DNA of 39,752 nucleotides from Beijerinckiaceae bacterium. Its GTDB lineage: Bacteria; Pseudomonadota; Alphaproteobacteria; Rhizobiales; Beijerinckiaceae. This document shows positions 19,925 to 27,991 of the stretch, in pieces. The stretch spans positions 1-39,752 of the forward strand of contig CANJJI010000023.1 of NCBI GenBank assembly GCA_947474545.1. Direction: 5' to 3'. The first letter of the stretch is position 1, and each line of letters opens with the position of its first letter. The position numbers and the translations under genes are program-made. The notes under the pieces are model-generated. The model was not told the origin of the DNA. It was given only the letters and a program-made list of their open reading frames with translations, and searched no databases.

Positions 19925-20806
19925 ATGACTTCATCAATTAGCAAGGTCGGCATCATTGGATCGGGGCAGATGGGCTGCGGCATTGCCCAGGTCTGTTCCA
20001 TTGCGGGACTGGATGTCCGGTTGAACGATGTCAGCGAGGACCGCATCAATCAGGGCCTGGCGACGATTAACGGCAATATGAACCGCCTTATCACGCGCGG
20101 CCAGATTACCGAGGCGGACCGCCAGTCAGCTCTCGCGCGCATCACGCCCGCGCTTGACTATGCAGCGCTTGCAGGCTGCGACCTTGTCATTGAAGCTGCG
20201 ACCGAAAACGAAGAGGTCAAGCGCAAGATATTTTCAGCGCTATGCCCGCTCCTTCCACCGGAGACTCTCGTAGCCAGCAACACCTCGTCGATTTCCATCA
20301 CCCGGCTAGCATCCGTCAGCGACCGCCCTGAAAGATTCATCGGCATACATTTCATGAATCCCGTACCGCTGATGCAGCTTGTCGAGTTGATCAGGGGAAT
20401 CGCCACTTCAGACACAACTTTCGAAACCGCTCGCGAATTTGTAAAAGCGCTGGGAAAAACAGCTACCGTTTCGGAAGATTTCCCCGCGTTTATCGTCAAT
20501 CGAATCCTGTTACCGATGATCAACGAAGCCGTTTATACGCTTTATGAAGGCGTCGGCTCGGTGGAAGCGATCGACACTGCCATGCGCCTTGGCGCGAATC
20601 ACCCGATGGGTCCACTTCAGCTCGCTGATTTTATCGGCCTCGACACCTGCCTTTCGGTTATGCAGGTGCTGCATGAGGGCCTTGCCGATTCCAAATACCG
20701 GCCCTGCCCGCTGCTGGTGAAATATGTGGAAGCCGGATGGCTTGGCCGCAAAACCCAGCGCGGTTTCTATGATTACCGCAGCGGCTCGCCGGTCCCCACC
20801 CGCTAA
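19925..20806 (+). CDS. hbd: 3-hydroxybutyryl-CoA dehydrogenase
   Basis: The 293-residue enzyme oxidises or reduces the 3-hydroxy group of short-chain acyl-CoA with NAD(P). The Rossmann loop GSGQMG is at residues 12-17, followed by the catalytic region with IEAATENEEVK, SNTSS and the active-site histidine in GIHFMNPVP. The C-terminal dimer domain has FIVNRILLPMINEA, NHPMGPLQLADFIGLD and RGFYDY. Length is typical of stand-alone Hbd. It starts 59 bp after etfA with a CAGGAACC ribosome-binding site. It may serve butyrate/PHB metabolism or beta-oxidation. Confidence 0.95.
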   Translation: MTSSISKVGIIGSGQMGCGIAQVCSIAGLDVRLNDVSEDRINQGLATINGNMNRLITRGQITEADRQSALARITPALDYAALAGCDLVIEAATENEEVKRKIFSALCPLLPPETLVASNTSSISITRLASVSDRPERFIGIHFMNPVPLMQLVELIRGIATSDTTFETAREFVKALGKTATVSEDFPAFIVNRILLPMINEAVYTLYEGVGSVEAIDTAMRLGANHPMGPLQLADFIGLDTCLSVMQVLHEGLADSKYRPCPLLVKYVEAGWLGRKTQRGFYDYRSGSPVPTR

Positions 20807-20921
20807 ATAGAATAATTGGACAATTCGCCACGGACGCCTTCACAAAGCCGTCACAGCGATTGTAGACTGTTGCGCATCGGAATCGGGCCAACCCGGCCCG
20901 TGTGCCCAAGGGGTAACTGGA

Positions 20922-21491
20922 GTGACGATACACTTCCAGCCAGTCGTGCCTCATGGCGCCTGCCCGGCGCTTGTCCTCAACGCGGACTATCGTCCGTTGA
21001 GTTACTATCCTTTGTCACTTTGGTCATGGCAGGACGCCATCAAGGCAGTGTTTCTCGACCGCGTGAATATCGTGTCGGAATATGACACGACTGTTCGAAG
21101 TCCCAGCTTCGAAATGCGCATCCCCTCGGTCGTTTCTTTAAAAACCTATATCAAGCCGCAACGGCAACCGGCATTCACTCGCTTTAACGTATTTCTTCGT
21201 GATCGCTTCACCTGCCAATATTGCGGCTCACGCGACGACCTCACTTTTGATCACGTCATCCCCCGTTCCAAGGGCGGCCTGACCACTTGGGACAATGTCG
21301 TTGCCGCGTGTTCGCCGTGCAACTTGCGCAAGGCCGACCAACTCCCCGTTGTCGCGCATATGTTTCCCCAGCACATGCCATTTCAGCCTGACATCCAGGA
21401 TTTGCACCAGAACGGCAGGTTATTTCCGCCGAACTATCTGCACGAAAGCTGGATGGATTATCTTTATTGGGATTCCGAACTCGAACCGTGA
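20922..21491 (+). CDS. HNH endonuclease domain protein
   Basis: The 189-residue protein has an HNH nuclease domain: zinc-binding Cys98 and Cys101 in FTCQYCG, the metal-binding DH at residues 110-111, and Cys130 and Cys133 in CSPCN. The N-terminal 90 residues (LVLNADYRPLSYYPLSLWSWQDAI) form the conserved domain seen in a widespread chromosomal HNH family. The start is a GTG at 20922 with AAGGGG upstream. These proteins are common as single chromosomal genes and show no sign here of a mobile or restriction context; the biological role is not known to me. It converges on thpR with a 13-bp gap. Confidence 0.93.
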   Translation: MTIHFQPVVPHGACPALVLNADYRPLSYYPLSLWSWQDAIKAVFLDRVNIVSEYDTTVRSPSFEMRIPSVVSLKTYIKPQRQPAFTRFNVFLRDRFTCQYCGSRDDLTFDHVIPRSKGGLTTWDNVVAACSPCNLRKADQLPVVAHMFPQHMPFQPDIQDLHQNGRLFPPNYLHESWMDYLYWDSELEP

Positions 21492-21504
21492 TTCCAACCC
21501 ACTC

Positions 21505-22041
21505 TCATGCTCGCAGCTCATACTCGGCCTCGGCAACATAAGGACCGCCACCGGCCGATTTTCCCGATGAATAAAGAACAAACTTGTCGCATTCGAAAAT
21601 TAGCGGGCGAACATAGCCGCGCGCTTCGATGAACTCAGCCACATTGGCGGCGGAAATGGCTTTGAGCCGGGCAATAGTAATGTGCGGCACGTATTTGCGC
21701 GCATCAAAATCGATGTTCAAGCGTTTGAATATACGTTCATGGCTTGCTTGCAGATCGAGCAGCGAAGGCGTCGCACGCACCGCAGTAACGATTGAGCGCG
21801 GCTTGCTGCCGCCAAAGGCATGCAATCCGTCCAAAATAATTTCAACGGGTGGTTTTCTGATCCGCGACAACGCCTCATGCAGATCTGCTGCAACACTCTC
21901 TTCTATATTACCGGCAAACTGCAGCGTTACATGATAATCGGACGGCTCGACCCAGCGTGCGCCGGGCAATCCGCCCCGTAACAACGCCAGCGAAGCAGAA
22001 ATATCCGGCGGCACGGCAAGACCAGTGAATATCCGAATCAT
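21505..22041 (-). CDS. thpR: RNA 2',3'-cyclic phosphodiesterase
   Basis: The 178-residue protein is a 2H phosphoesterase of the ThpR (LigT) type. Its two catalytic HxTx motifs are HVTL at residues 37-40 and HITI at 120-123, with normal spacing. Family members open 2',3'-cyclic phosphate ends of RNA; the in vivo substrate is not established. The start MIRIFTGLAVP at 22041 is typical and has a GGGAT ribosome-binding site. It begins 15 bp after the tesA stop, so the two are likely co-transcribed. Confidence 0.95.
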   Translation of the reverse strand: MIRIFTGLAVPPDISASLALLRGGLPGARWVEPSDYHVTLQFAGNIEESVAADLHEALSRIRKPPVEIILDGLHAFGGSKPRSIVTAVRATPSLLDLQASHERIFKRLNIDFDARKYVPHITIARLKAISAANVAEFIEARGYVRPLIFECDKFVLYSSGKSAGGGPYVAEAEYELRA

Positions 22042-22056
22042 CTTAATATCCCGCCA

Positions 22057-22692
22057 TCACTTGCCCATTCGATCTACAAGTTCGGTTACTTTGGGCAAAA
22101 TACGCCGCACTATTTCTTCAACGCCTTGCTTGTTCGGATGCATGCCATCGCTAAGGAGCAGGCTTCGTTCATTTGCAACACCATCAAGAAAGAATGGATA
22201 AAACAAAGCTCCGTATTTGTCCGCAAGCACGCCATACAATGCATTAAATTGATCTTCGTATTGCTTTCCCATCCCCGGCGCGGCGATCATTCCCGCCAGC
22301 AATACCGGCAACTTCCTTTCTGCCAATTTCGACAGGATCTGGTCCAGAGCTTTTTCCGTCTCTGCCGGATTGATGCCCCGCAACATGTCATTGGCCCCCA
22401 ATTCGACAATCACCGCGTCCCCTCCATCGCCGAGCGCCCAATCGAGCCGCGCGAGTCCACCGGTGGAAGTATCGCCGGAGACGCCGCCATTGATCACAGA
22501 AATGTTATGCCCCCGGGCTTTCAGTGCCGCCTGAAGGACCGCCGGAAAGGCCTGGTCAGCGGGAAGATTATAGCCAGCCGAAAGACTGTCTCCGAGCACC
22601 AGAATCTTCTTTACCGGCGTTTGCGCCTGCGCCGGCAGTACAGCGAAAAAAAATGCGGAAAGCATCAGCAAACAAAATCTCTTCATCATCAT
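22057..22692 (-). CDS. tesA: Periplasmic GDSL-type esterase (TesA-like)
   Basis: The 211-residue protein is an SGNH hydrolase like E. coli TesA, a periplasmic arylesterase/thioesterase/lysophospholipase. A signal peptide with a hydrophobic core (about residues 5-19) ends near PAQAQ. Block I is GDSLS (34-38), the oxyanion glycine lies in NGGVSGDT, block III is GAND (99-102), and block V gives Asp182 and His185 in SDGMHPN. Three consecutive ATG codons (22692, 22689, 22686) could start translation; I used the first. The gene is divergent from the ABC transporter gene, a conserved arrangement of tesA with ybbA-ybbP. Confidence 0.94.
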   Translation of the reverse strand: MMMKRFCLLMLSAFFFAVLPAQAQTPVKKILVLGDSLSAGYNLPADQAFPAVLQAALKARGHNISVINGGVSGDTSTGGLARLDWALGDGGDAVIVELGANDMLRGINPAETEKALDQILSKLAERKLPVLLAGMIAAPGMGKQYEDQFNALYGVLADKYGALFYPFFLDGVANERSLLLSDGMHPNKQGVEEIVRRILPKVTELVDRMGK

Positions 22693-22873
22693 CCCCGTTG
22701 CCCGGCTCCGGCTCAACTACCCGTGCAATAACAGAGTCTCCAGCAAAGAAAGCCGTAAATTGGACAATTTGCAGCGCTGATCTGGCTTCACACACCATGC
22801 CGCCCCATATATCGGGGCTATAATGCTACTTTCAAACCCGCAAGCCGATTCGTCCGGAAGGCAGTTGCTGCTA

Positions 22874-23584
22874 ATGGCTGAACCCATCATCGAGCTCTTC
22901 AAAGTCGACCTCAGCCTCGGACGGGGTCAGGCCCGCGTCCACATTCTCAAGGAAATATCGTTCAAGATAGAAAAGGGCGAGGCCGTCGGACTGATCGGCC
23001 CGTCAGGTTCGGGCAAATCGACATTGCTGATGACCCTCGCCGGACTTGAACAGCCCGATTCCGGCTCACTCAAGATCGCCGGAGCAGAATTGTCGGGCAT
23101 GTCCGAAGACGATCTCGCGCGCTTTCGCGGCGCGCATATCGGCATCGTATTCCAGTCCTTTCATCTGATACCGACTATGACAGCGCTGGAAAATGTCGCC
23201 ATTCCCCTGGAGCTGGCGGGCAAGCCCGATCCTTTCGGCAAGGCCGGCCAAGAGCTTGCTGCCGTGGGGCTTGCCGCCCGTGCCGGACACTATCCGGCGC
23301 AACTATCTGGCGGCGAACAACAGCGGGTCGCGATCGCCCGCGCGCTGGCGCCCGATCCTGCTATCCTCATTGCGGATGAGCCGACCGGGAATCTTGACGA
23401 TGATAACGGCGCCGCCATTATTGAGCTTATCTTCGATCTCAGGAAAAAACGCGGGGCGACCCTGGTCTTGGTAACGCACGACAATGATCTGGCCGCTCGC
23501 TGCGACCGGACGATCCGCATCCGGTCCGGCCGTGTAGACACAACAGGAACTGCTCCCATCCTTGCGACGGCTTCCGCCTCGTGA
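22874..23584 (+). CDS. ABC transporter ATPase, YbbA type
   Basis: The 236-residue ATPase belongs to the MacB/LolD-like group. Walker A is GPSGSGKST at residues 42-50, the signature [15 protein letters not shown] lies near 150, and Walker B is ILIADEPTGNLDDD. I chose the ATG at 22874, giving MAEPIIEL as in relatives; an ATG at 22823 with GGGG 5 nt upstream is a real alternative that would add 17 residues, and a TTG at 22865 is also possible. It overlaps the permease start by 4 bp (GTGA). With its divergent tesA neighbour it matches the E. coli tesA/ybbA-ybbP locus; the transported substrate is unknown. Confidence 0.95.
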   Translation: MAEPIIELFKVDLSLGRGQARVHILKEISFKIEKGEAVGLIGPSGSGKSTLLMTLAGLEQPDSGSLKIAGAELSGMSEDDLARFRGAHIGIVFQSFHLIPTMTALENVAIPLELAGKPDPFGKAGQELAAVGLAARAGHYPAQLSGGEQQRVAIARALAPDPAILIADEPTGNLDDDNGAAIIELIFDLRKKRGATLVLVTHDNDLAARCDRTIRIRSGRVDTTGTAPILATASAS

Positions 23585-26154
23585 TTTCAAACCGCTTCCC
23601 CCTCGCCATCCGCCTGGCCCTGCGCGATCTGACTGGCGGCCTCGCTGGCTTTCGAATTTTCATTGCCTGCATCGTTCTTGGTGTGACGGCAATCGTTGGC
23701 GTGGGCTCGACTGCCCGCAGTCTCCTCGACAGTCTGGCTCGCGAAGGTCAACAGATTCTCGGCGGTGACGTCAGTTTCACAACAGTCCTGCGCGAATTAA
23801 CCCCGGACGAACGGCAATGGATTAGTGGACGGGGAAAACTGTCGGAAATCGCGGGGATGCGGGCGATGGCTCGCAAAACAGACAACGCGGTGCTGGTCGA
23901 GATCAAAGCGGTTGATTCAACCTACCCCTCGATTGGCCGGATAAGTTTGTCGCCTCGTGATCTGGATATCCAGAAAGCGCTGGGCCTGAATGATGGGGCC
24001 TATGGGCTGGCCGGCGACGAAACGCTTCGTGACCGGCTCGAGCTGAGCATCGGCGATTCCATCATGATCGGCGACGCTAAGTTCACCTGGCGCGGCATCG
24101 TCAATTCAGAACCTGACAAGCTGGCAGGCGGATTCAGCCTGGGGCCGCGTGTCATGATCTCAATGGATGCTCTTCGCGCGAGTGGGCTTGTCCAGCCCGG
24201 GTCGCTGTTGCGCTGGACCTACAGGATATATCTGCCGCAAGAGCGAAACCCAGGCGGACTGGCGCCTGCATCAAAATCCAGTATTGACGAGTTTCTCAAA
24301 AACGCAGAAGTGGCGTTTCCAGAGGCCGGCTGGCGGGTTGCAACACGAGACCGGATTTCGCCGAATTTTTCCAAAAACCTCGAGCGTTTCACCCAGTTCC
24401 TGACGCTTGTCGGACTAACCGCACTGATCATTGGCGGTATCGGCGTCGCAAATGCCGTGCGTGGCTTCGTCAACCGCAAGCGCTCTGATTTTGCCGTACT
24501 CAAAGCAATCGGCGCCAGCGGTTCTTATGTATTTCTCGTGTCCATGATCGAAGTGATGATCGCCACTGCAATTGGTGTCGCCATCGGCACTGCTGTAGGG
24601 ATTGCCCTGCCCTTCGCGGTTGCCGGATTTTTTGGAACGATTATCCCCGTTCCCTTTGTCCCTTCAACTTATCTATCCGAGATTGCACTGGGAGCGGCCT
24701 ACGGGTTCCTCGCAGCCGCTGCATTTTCGTTAGCGCCTCTGGGGCATGTGCACGATACCCCTGTTTCGGCCCTCTTTCGCGACAGCCTCGAACAGGGCAA
24801 GCGATCATTACGGCCTGTTTATAGGATCCTTATTATACTTTCAGCGATCCTCTTCCTCGCGGTTGTATTGCTTACAGCGACGGACCGGCGCAGCGCCATA
24901 ATTTATCTTGTTGCTTCGTCCCTGATCCTGGGCGTACTGCAAATCATAGGCCTATCGCTCAGCGCCCTGGCCCGCCACATGCCGCGGCGCGGACGGACGG
25001 AATGGCGTCTGGCAATCGCCAATCTCGGCCGTCCCGGCGCTTTGACGCGGCCTGTGATCGCGTCAGTGGGTTTAGGTCTCTCTCTTTTCGTCACCCTTTC
25101 GGTGATCGACTCCAATATTCGGGAACCCCTCCAGCACGGGATTCCCGGACAGACCCCCAGTTTCTTTTTCACGGACATCCAGTCAGCACAGGCCGAAGGT
25201 TTTGCCGCTTTCGTGCGACAAAGGATTCCCGAGGCGAAACTTGAAATGGTGCCGATGTTGCGGGGCCGCGTTGTTCGTCTTAATGATCGCGACGTCAAAA
25301 CCATTCGCGCCAAGGAAAATGTCGCCTGGGTTCTGGAAGGCGACCGCGGCATCACTTTTGCCCCTGAGGTTCCAGCTGGCTCAAAGATAACCGCAGGTCA
25401 GTGGTGGCCAGAGAAATACGCCGGGCCGCCGCTCGTTTCGGTGGAGAGCGAGGCGGCGGAAGGCCTGGGTCTGAAACTTGGCGACGACGTCACGCTGAAT
25501 ATTTTGGGGCGGAATATCACCGCTAAAATTGCCAATTTCCGTGAGGTCAACTGGCGCTCGTTCGGCATTAATTTTGTATTCGTGCTGACCCCGTCCACCT
25601 TCGCTGGCGTTCCACATACCTGGCTTGCGACGGCCACTTTCGCCGATGGAGGTTCGAATGCTGTCGAAACCCGGCTTGTTGGCGCCGTCGCCTCTGCTTT
25701 CCCGACCGTCTCTGCCATCCGATTGAAGGAAACCCTTGAGGCTGTAGCCGCAATCGCACGCCAGCTTGGTATTGCCATCAGAAGTGCGACAATCATCGCC
25801 CTTCTGGCCTCGATTCTCGTGCTGGCTGGCGCGCTCGCTGCGGGTCAGAGCTCCCGGCTCTACGACACGATCATGCTCAAGGTGCTTGGCGCCACTCGCC
25901 GGCGTCTGATCGGGGCCTTATTTGCGGAATTCATTATCCTCGGTCTGACAACCGCGATGTTCGCAGTGCTGGCGGGGACTGCAACAGCCTGGATGATCCT
26001 CACCCGCGTATTGATGATCGATACTTTTTCCTGGGACTGGCAGAGCGGAATTCAGACAGCAATGATTTCGCTAATCATCGTCATAACCCTCGGAATTGCT
26101 GGCACATGGAAAGTGCTCGGCCAGCGGCCCGCCCGAAACTTGCGCGAACGTTGA
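23581..26154 (+). CDS. FtsX-like ABC transporter permease, YbbP type
   Basis: The 857-residue membrane protein is a large two-unit FtsX-like permease. A first helix (about residues 20-42) is followed by a periplasmic domain of about 225 residues, then a cluster of helices between about 265 and 480, a second periplasmic domain (about 505-725), and three helices near the C-terminus (about 735-850). The start is a GTG at 23581, translationally coupled to the ATPase by a 4-bp overlap. Such YbbAP pairs are thought to extract lipophilic substrates from the inner membrane, which agrees with the neighbouring lysophospholipase-like TesA; substrate remains inferred. Confidence 0.95.
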   Translation: MISNRFPLAIRLALRDLTGGLAGFRIFIACIVLGVTAIVGVGSTARSLLDSLAREGQQILGGDVSFTTVLRELTPDERQWISGRGKLSEIAGMRAMARKTDNAVLVEIKAVDSTYPSIGRISLSPRDLDIQKALGLNDGAYGLAGDETLRDRLELSIGDSIMIGDAKFTWRGIVNSEPDKLAGGFSLGPRVMISMDALRASGLVQPGSLLRWTYRIYLPQERNPGGLAPASKSSIDEFLKNAEVAFPEAGWRVATRDRISPNFSKNLERFTQFLTLVGLTALIIGGIGVANAVRGFVNRKRSDFAVLKAIGASGSYVFLVSMIEVMIATAIGVAIGTAVGIALPFAVAGFFGTIIPVPFVPSTYLSEIALGAAYGFLAAAAFSLAPLGHVHDTPVSALFRDSLEQGKRSLRPVYRILIILSAILFLAVVLLTATDRRSAIIYLVASSLILGVLQIIGLSLSALARHMPRRGRTEWRLAIANLGRPGALTRPVIASVGLGLSLFVTLSVIDSNIREPLQHGIPGQTPSFFFTDIQSAQAEGFAAFVRQRIPEAKLEMVPMLRGRVVRLNDRDVKTIRAKENVAWVLEGDRGITFAPEVPAGSKITAGQWWPEKYAGPPLVSVESEAAEGLGLKLGDDVTLNILGRNITAKIANFREVNWRSFGINFVFVLTPSTFAGVPHTWLATATFADGGSNAVETRLVGAVASAFPTVSAIRLKETLEAVAAIARQLGIAIRSATIIALLASILVLAGALAAGQSSRLYDTIMLKVLGATRRRLIGALFAEFIILGLTTAMFAVLAGTATAWMILTRVLMIDTFSWDWQSGIQTAMISLIIVITLGIAGTWKVLGQRPARNLRER

Positions 26155-26177
26155 TCGTGCTGAAATTCCGGCTCAAA

Positions 26178-26193
26178 TTAACCCCCCATTAAC
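26178..26193. promoter_or_regulatory. CtrA-box candidate upstream of BI-1 gene
   Basis: TTAA (26178-26181), seven bases, then TTAAC (26189-26193) is an exact match to the alphaproteobacterial CtrA consensus TTAA-N7-TTAAC. It lies in the 198-bp gap between the permease stop and the Bax-inhibitor gene, about 160 bp upstream of its start. Binding is inferred from the motif only. Confidence 0.45.
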
Positions 26194-26290
26194 CCCTTCG
26201 GTGCCGGCGTATTTCCGCAATCGCCTAGTTCCGTAATTCTACCCCTTGCTGCATTCGTCGCGAACCTCCATATTTGTACCGTCGTCAGGC

Positions 26291-26352
26291 TTGCTCCGGT
26301 TACCGGTGGCTGGACGATATCGACACTCCCGCACGGGAACAGAGAGGGAAAA
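26291..26352 (+). promoter_or_regulatory. Possible structured leader of the BI-1 gene
   Basis: Directly upstream of the start codon are two small hairpins: CCGG-TTA-CCGG (26296-26306) and TCCC-GCAC-GGGA (26327-26338), followed by the GAGAGGG ribosome-binding site. The alphaproteobacterial ybhL RNA motif (Rfam) occurs before genes of this same Bax-inhibitor family, so this may be an example. I could not align it to the model, so the family name is a suggestion. Confidence 0.35.
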
Positions 26353-27090
26353 ATGTCCGACTTCGATCGCAACGCATCGGCCCGTTGGGGCTCAGGCGTA
26401 GCCCAAGCCGGGACCCGCGCCGACATTGATCAGGGCCTCCGGTCCTACATGCTCGGCATTTACAATCATATGACCCTTGGCCTCGCCATCTCCGGTCTGG
26501 TCGCTTTGGGCATCTATATGATTGGCGGCCCGGCCAAGGCATTGCTTTATCAATCACCCCTAAAATGGGTGATCCTGCTGGCGCCGCTGGCGTTCGTCTT
26601 CGTGCTGTCATGGCGCTTTGAAAAGATGAGCTATAGCTCATTGCTTGGTACTTTTTGGGCGTTTGCCGCAGTCATGGGCCTATCGCTAGGCTCTATCGGC
26701 TTTATCTATAAAGCCCACAGCATCGTGACTGCCTTGCTCGCGACTACTGTGGCTTTCGCGGGCATGAGCCTTTGGGGCTACACGACAAAGCGTGCTTTGT
26801 CCGGCATGGGCAGCTTTCTGCTTATGGGGCTGATCGGCCTCATAGTGGCGAGCCTCGTCAATATCTTCCTGCAATCGTCCGCGCTGCAATTTGCCATCAG
26901 TGCGATCGGCGTACTGATCTTCGCAGGCCTCACAGCTTGGGATACGCAGCGCCTGAAGGAAGAGTATGATTATGTCTCGCATGATGGTGAACTGATGCAG
27001 AAGTCTTCAGTGATGGGCGCACTCACGCTCTACCTGAACTTCGTCAACATGTTCCAGTTCATCCTGTCCCTGACTGGCAGCCGCGAATAA
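26353..27090 (+). CDS. Bax inhibitor-1 family (YbhL/YccA-like) protein
   Basis: The 245-residue protein has seven predicted membrane helices from about residue 40 to 240, after a hydrophilic N-terminus. The IDQGLRSYMLGIYNHMTLGLAISGL opening and the late AWDTQRLKEEY stretch, with its conserved aspartate, followed by GALTLYLNFVNMFQFIL, are typical of bacterial BI-1 (LFG/TMBIM) proteins. Structural work on the Bacillus relative suggests pH-dependent calcium leak; the role in alphaproteobacteria is not settled. The ATG has a strong GAGAGGGAAAA ribosome-binding site. A good intrinsic terminator follows 24 bp after the stop. Confidence 0.95.
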   Translation: MSDFDRNASARWGSGVAQAGTRADIDQGLRSYMLGIYNHMTLGLAISGLVALGIYMIGGPAKALLYQSPLKWVILLAPLAFVFVLSWRFEKMSYSSLLGTFWAFAAVMGLSLGSIGFIYKAHSIVTALLATTVAFAGMSLWGYTTKRALSGMGSFLLMGLIGLIVASLVNIFLQSSALQFAISAIGVLIFAGLTAWDTQRLKEEYDYVSHDGELMQKSSVMGALTLYLNFVNMFQFILSLTGSRE

Positions 27091-27114
27091 TCGCGAGCGA
27101 CAATATAATACGCG

Positions 27115-27141
27115 AAAGGCCCCGTTCTGCGGGGCCTTTTT
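27115..27141 (+). terminator. Intrinsic terminator of the BI-1 gene
   Basis: AAAGGCCCCG and CGGGGCCTTT pair around a short TTCT loop and run into five T residues (27137-27141). It lies between the convergent BI-1 and DUF2794 genes. The A-run on the 5' side means it may also work in the other direction. Confidence 0.9.
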
Positions 27142-27151
27142 GCTTTCTGCA

Positions 27152-27586
27152 CTATCGGGAAACCAGTTTCAGCTTCTTGTCAAGAACGGAAATAACCTTT
27201 GCTAGGTCTTGGCCACGCTTCAAAATAAGACCTGTTGCGGCAATTACGGAATAGGCGCCTTGTTTCTGCGCCAGCCGGGGATCTTTTTCGATACGATAAA
27301 GCGGGCGCTCCGAAGTCCTCCGGAAAATAGAAAAAACGGCAAGAGTGGGCGTAAAATCTATAGCGTAATCGCGCCACTCACCCTCGGCGACCTTGCGGCC
27401 ATAAAGGTTCAGAATTTCCCGCAATTCGAGCCGGTTGAAAGAAACGTTAACGGGCCCTGGCCGGCCAACGGACAGCACAACCGGCTCTGACAATCGCAGG
27501 TGACGATCCGATCCCGCCGTTTGGTCCTGATCCCGTTTTTGGGACTGCCGGGCAGAACGTAAATCTATCGGCTCCAAATCGCTCAT
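27152..27586 (-). CDS. DUF2794 family protein
   Basis: The 144-residue soluble protein matches the DUF2794 family of alphaproteobacteria: a variable hydrophilic N-terminus, then the core VSFNRLELREILNLYGRKVAEGEWRDYAIDF, the EKDPRLAQKQGAYSVIAATG block, and a C-terminal basic helix. The function of the family is not known to me. The start at 27586 follows a perfect AGGAGG ribosome-binding site; the frame is open further upstream but not conserved. It is convergent with the BI-1 gene and divergent from htpG across a 405-bp gap. Confidence 0.9.
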   Translation of the reverse strand: MSDLEPIDLRSARQSQKRDQDQTAGSDRHLRLSEPVVLSVGRPGPVNVSFNRLELREILNLYGRKVAEGEWRDYAIDFTPTLAVFSIFRRTSERPLYRIEKDPRLAQKQGAYSVIAATGLILKRGQDLAKVISVLDKKLKLVSR

Positions 27587-27743
27587 TGCGCCTCCTGATC
27601 CTCCAATCATGGCCCGATGACATGTGCTGCGCAAGATGCGGACCCGAGCAGCGCGACATTTTATCCTCAAGCCCTGCGAAAATTCACAATTCCGACAATA
27701 ATGCGCCCGAACGCTGCCCCGATTCTCAGTTTATATGGCACAA

Positions 27744-27880
27744 GTTGCTTTCGGGTCTGGTTTGCGTCTCCCGGTTTTCGTCAGCCCCCCAGCCCCCTGG
27801 GAGATGGGGAACTAGGCCAGTTCAAGTAGAACAAGGGCAACCCGGGGCCGGTGGTCGAGTAACCCACCGGCCCTTTTCTT
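27744..27880 (+). ncRNA. Candidate structured small RNA
   Basis: The segment folds into a long hairpin: GGTCTGGTT (27754-27762) pairs along all nine positions with AACTAGGCC (27810-27818, two G-U pairs). Above it GTCTCCC (27766-27772) pairs with GGGAGAT (27799-27805). A small stem GTTC/GAAC (27820-27832) and the terminator follow. The upstream gene reads the other way, so this terminator does not end a protein-coding transcript. The 5' end is a guess; no convincing -35/-10 pair was found. It lacks the GGAAGGAAGCAGCC core of SRP RNA and the known tmRNA and RNase P signatures. 6S RNA or an htpG leader remain possible. Confidence 0.45.
27845..27880 (+). terminator. Strong intrinsic terminator of unknown transcript
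   Basis: GGGCCGGTGG (27845-27854) and CCACCGGCCC (27864-27873) pair perfectly over 10 bp around a 9-nt loop and run into TTTTCTTT (27874-27881). On the minus strand there is no T-run, so it works on the plus strand. It sits upstream of htpG and ahead of the heat-shock-like promoter. Confidence 0.85.
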
Positions 27881-27905
27881 TGCTTTCAGCTTTCCCACAA
27901 ACAGT

Positions 27906-27934
27906 CTTGAATTAAAGGCCGCCAGCCGCGATAT
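27906..27934 (+). promoter_or_regulatory. Heat-shock (sigma-32-like) promoter candidate for htpG
   Basis: CTTGAA (27906-27911) followed after 14 nt by CCGCGATAT (27926-27934) resembles the sigma-32 pattern CTTGAA/CCCCATNT. Transcription would start near 27942 and give a leader of about 50 nt to the htpG GTG. HtpG is a classical heat-shock gene, which supports the call, but it is a motif match only. Confidence 0.45.
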
Positions 27935-27991
27935 GGACAGCGCCTTTACCGCCGTCCGGCGGATTCATTCTAGATCTTTCAGGGAGCCCCA

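Larger units (their letters stand above)
27587..27991. other. 405-bp intergenic region between DUF2794 and htpG
   Basis: No protein gene is supported here. From 27587 to about 27740 I see only the presumed DUF2794 promoter area and no clear motif. From about 27744 to 27880 there is a structured segment that ends in a strong terminator on the plus strand. From 27906 a heat-shock-like promoter and the htpG leader follow. The terminator therefore belongs to a separate short transcript or to an attenuated leader. Confidence 0.7.

Noticed and set aside
20922-21491. HNH nuclease as part of a defence or mobile system
   Set aside because: It is flanked by housekeeping genes, shows no methylase, integrase or repeat nearby, and belongs to a widespread chromosomal HNH family.
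27744-27880. Assignment of the structured segment to SRP RNA, tmRNA or RNase P RNA
   Set aside because: The conserved GGAAGGAAGCAGCC core of SRP RNA is missing, there is no tRNA-like end, and the RNase P signature sequences are absent.
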